This document shows positions 4,350 to 5,255 of a stretch of DNA of 5,255 bases, in pieces; the stretch's first letter is position 1, and every line of letters starts with the position of its first letter. The stretch comes from Candidatus Woesearchaeota archaeon CG11_big_fil_rev_8_21_14_0_20_43_8 (GTDB taxonomy: Archaea > Nanobdellota > Nanobdellia > Woesearchaeales > CG08-08-20-14). Position numbers and translations under genes: made by a program. The DNA is taken from positions 17,355 through 22,609 of the forward strand of contig PCVE01000086.1 in the NCBI GenBank assembly GCA_002762705.1, in the 5' to 3' direction. The notes below the pieces were generated by a model. The model did not search any database. It was not told where the DNA came from and saw nothing but the letters and a program-made list of their open reading frames with translations.

Positions 4350-5255
4350 ATGGCAGACATCATAAAAGAAATATTAAAGGACTTGCCAGACGGCAAGATA
4401 TCGGAAGCCTATTTTGAAGGGGCTAACATTGTCTTATACACAAAAGACACAGAGTTTTTTCTAAACAACGAAGGGATGATAAGAAGTATCGTCAATAAGA
4501 TCAAGAAGAGGATCGAGTTGAGACCAGACCCATCAGTCTGCATAGACGCTGAAGAAGCCGAGAAAGTGATCCGTTCCTTGATACCTGAAGATTCTAAGGT
4601 CGGCAATATAATCTTTGATGGTCAGAGATCAAGAGTCATAATCGAGACAGAGAAACCTGGGCTTGCTATAGGTAAGCAGGGTTCTATCTTGCGTGAGATC
4701 AGACAACGGACATTCTGGGTGCCATACATCCGAAGGATGCCGCCGATAAGATCGAAGATAGTTGATAACATACGTGCTGTCCTTTATGCGAATAACGATC
4801 ATCGAAGGAAATTTCTTGATCGTGTCGGACATAGGGTCTATGATGGCTGGCTCAGAGAGAAGAAACATGAATGGGTACGTGTCACTTATCTTGGCGCGGC
4901 AAGGCAGGTCGGAAGATCATGCATGTTGCTCCAGACCCCTGAATCGCGTGTGCTGCTTGATTGTGGTGTTGATGTTTCTGGAAATGAAGATGCGTTCCCG
5001 TATCTTGAGGTACCTGAGTTCAATATAAGCGAGCTTGATGCTGTCATCGTCTCGCATAGCCATCTGGACCACTGCGGATTTGTCCCATATCTGTTCAAAT
5101 TCGGTTATCGTGGGCCAGTCTACTGCACAGCTCCTACAAGAGATGTCATGGCACTTCTTCAGCTTGATTATATCAAGATAATGAGGAATGAAGGCAAGGA
5201 ACCGATCTATACCTCAGAAGATGTCAAAGAGATGGTCAAGCACACAATCACGCTT
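4350..5255 (+). CDS. aCPSF1: aCPSF1/FttA-type KH-domain beta-CASP ribonuclease (transcription termination factor), partial
   Basis: The first 302 codons of a gene whose full product in archaea is about 630-640 residues; the C-terminal half lies beyond the window. The enzyme is a zinc-dependent endo/exonuclease related to eukaryotic CPSF73. It cleaves nascent RNA at U-rich 3' ends and acts as the general archaeal termination factor. Residues 1-150 form the paired KH region, with the GxxG motif GKQG at 108-111 (GLAIGKQGS). A linker containing VRVTYLGAARQVGRSC (176-191) leads into the metallo-beta-lactamase domain with the first strand LLDCGVDVSG and the metal motif HSHLDH at 236-241. The beta-CASP domain would start beyond the edge. 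The start at MADIIKEILKDLP is supported by a Shine-Dalgarno site. Both the KH and the first metal-binding motifs are intact. Identification is firm. Confidence 0.96.
   Translation, partial: MADIIKEILKDLPDGKISEAYFEGANIVLYTKDTEFFLNNEGMIRSIVNKIKKRIELRPDPSVCIDAEEAEKVIRSLIPEDSKVGNIIFDGQRSRVIIETEKPGLAIGKQGSILREIRQRTFWVPYIRRMPPIRSKIVDNIRAVLYANNDHRRKFLDRVGHRVYDGWLREKKHEWVRVTYLGAARQVGRSCMLLQTPESRVLLDCGVDVSGNEDAFPYLEVPEFNISELDAVIVSHSHLDHCGFVPYLFKFGYRGPVYCTAPTRDVMALLQLDYIKIMRNEGKEPIYTSEDVKEMVKHTITL

Noticed and set aside
4762..5098. Alternative ORFs on both strands within the aCPSF1-like gene
   Set aside because: The plus-strand frame with KH and HSHLDH motifs is unambiguous; the others are shadows.

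Overview
The window comes from an archaeon. It carries a 20S proteasome beta subunit and the N-terminal part of an aCPSF1/FttA-type KH + beta-CASP ribonuclease. Several genes have archaeal BRE/TATA promoters about 26 bp from a likely start site, and the Shine-Dalgarno sites include the archaeal GGTGA type. The RelE-like toxin and the small proteins of unknown family resemble what is common in uncultivated small-genome (DPANN-type) archaea, but I cannot assign the lineage from this window.

Layout. Positions 1-1141 hold two minus-strand genes of no recognised family. One is a partial gene leaving the window at base 1; it has a promoter and ribosome binding site far upstream and a TAG codon interrupting its otherwise open frame. 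The other is a 140-residue protein with a hydrophobic middle. Positions 1142-1905 form a 764-base region without a credible gene but dense in secondary structure. Its left part (1181-1545) folds almost completely into nested perfect helices and is best read as a large structured RNA, probably on the minus strand. Its right part (1526-1804) is a perfect 131-bp tandem duplication plus a 17-bp third start. Each of the three unit starts has a minus-strand TATA box at nearly the same offset.

Positions 1906-3470 hold, on the plus strand, an MscS-family mechanosensitive channel, then an overlapping pair of a winged-helix protein and a RelE/ParE-fold protein that looks like a toxin-antitoxin module, closed by a hairpin terminator. 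Positions 3471-5255 hold the proteasome beta subunit with a textbook promoter and Shine-Dalgarno site, an oligo-T terminator, and the 5' 302 codons of the aCPSF1 gene.

The right half is therefore ordinary archaeal housekeeping (proteolysis, 3'-end RNA processing and termination, osmotic safety valve) with an inserted toxin-antitoxin pair. The left half is accessory-like. The items most worth a second look are the structured RNA locus with its promoter-bearing tandem repeats, and the in-frame TAG in the leftmost gene.
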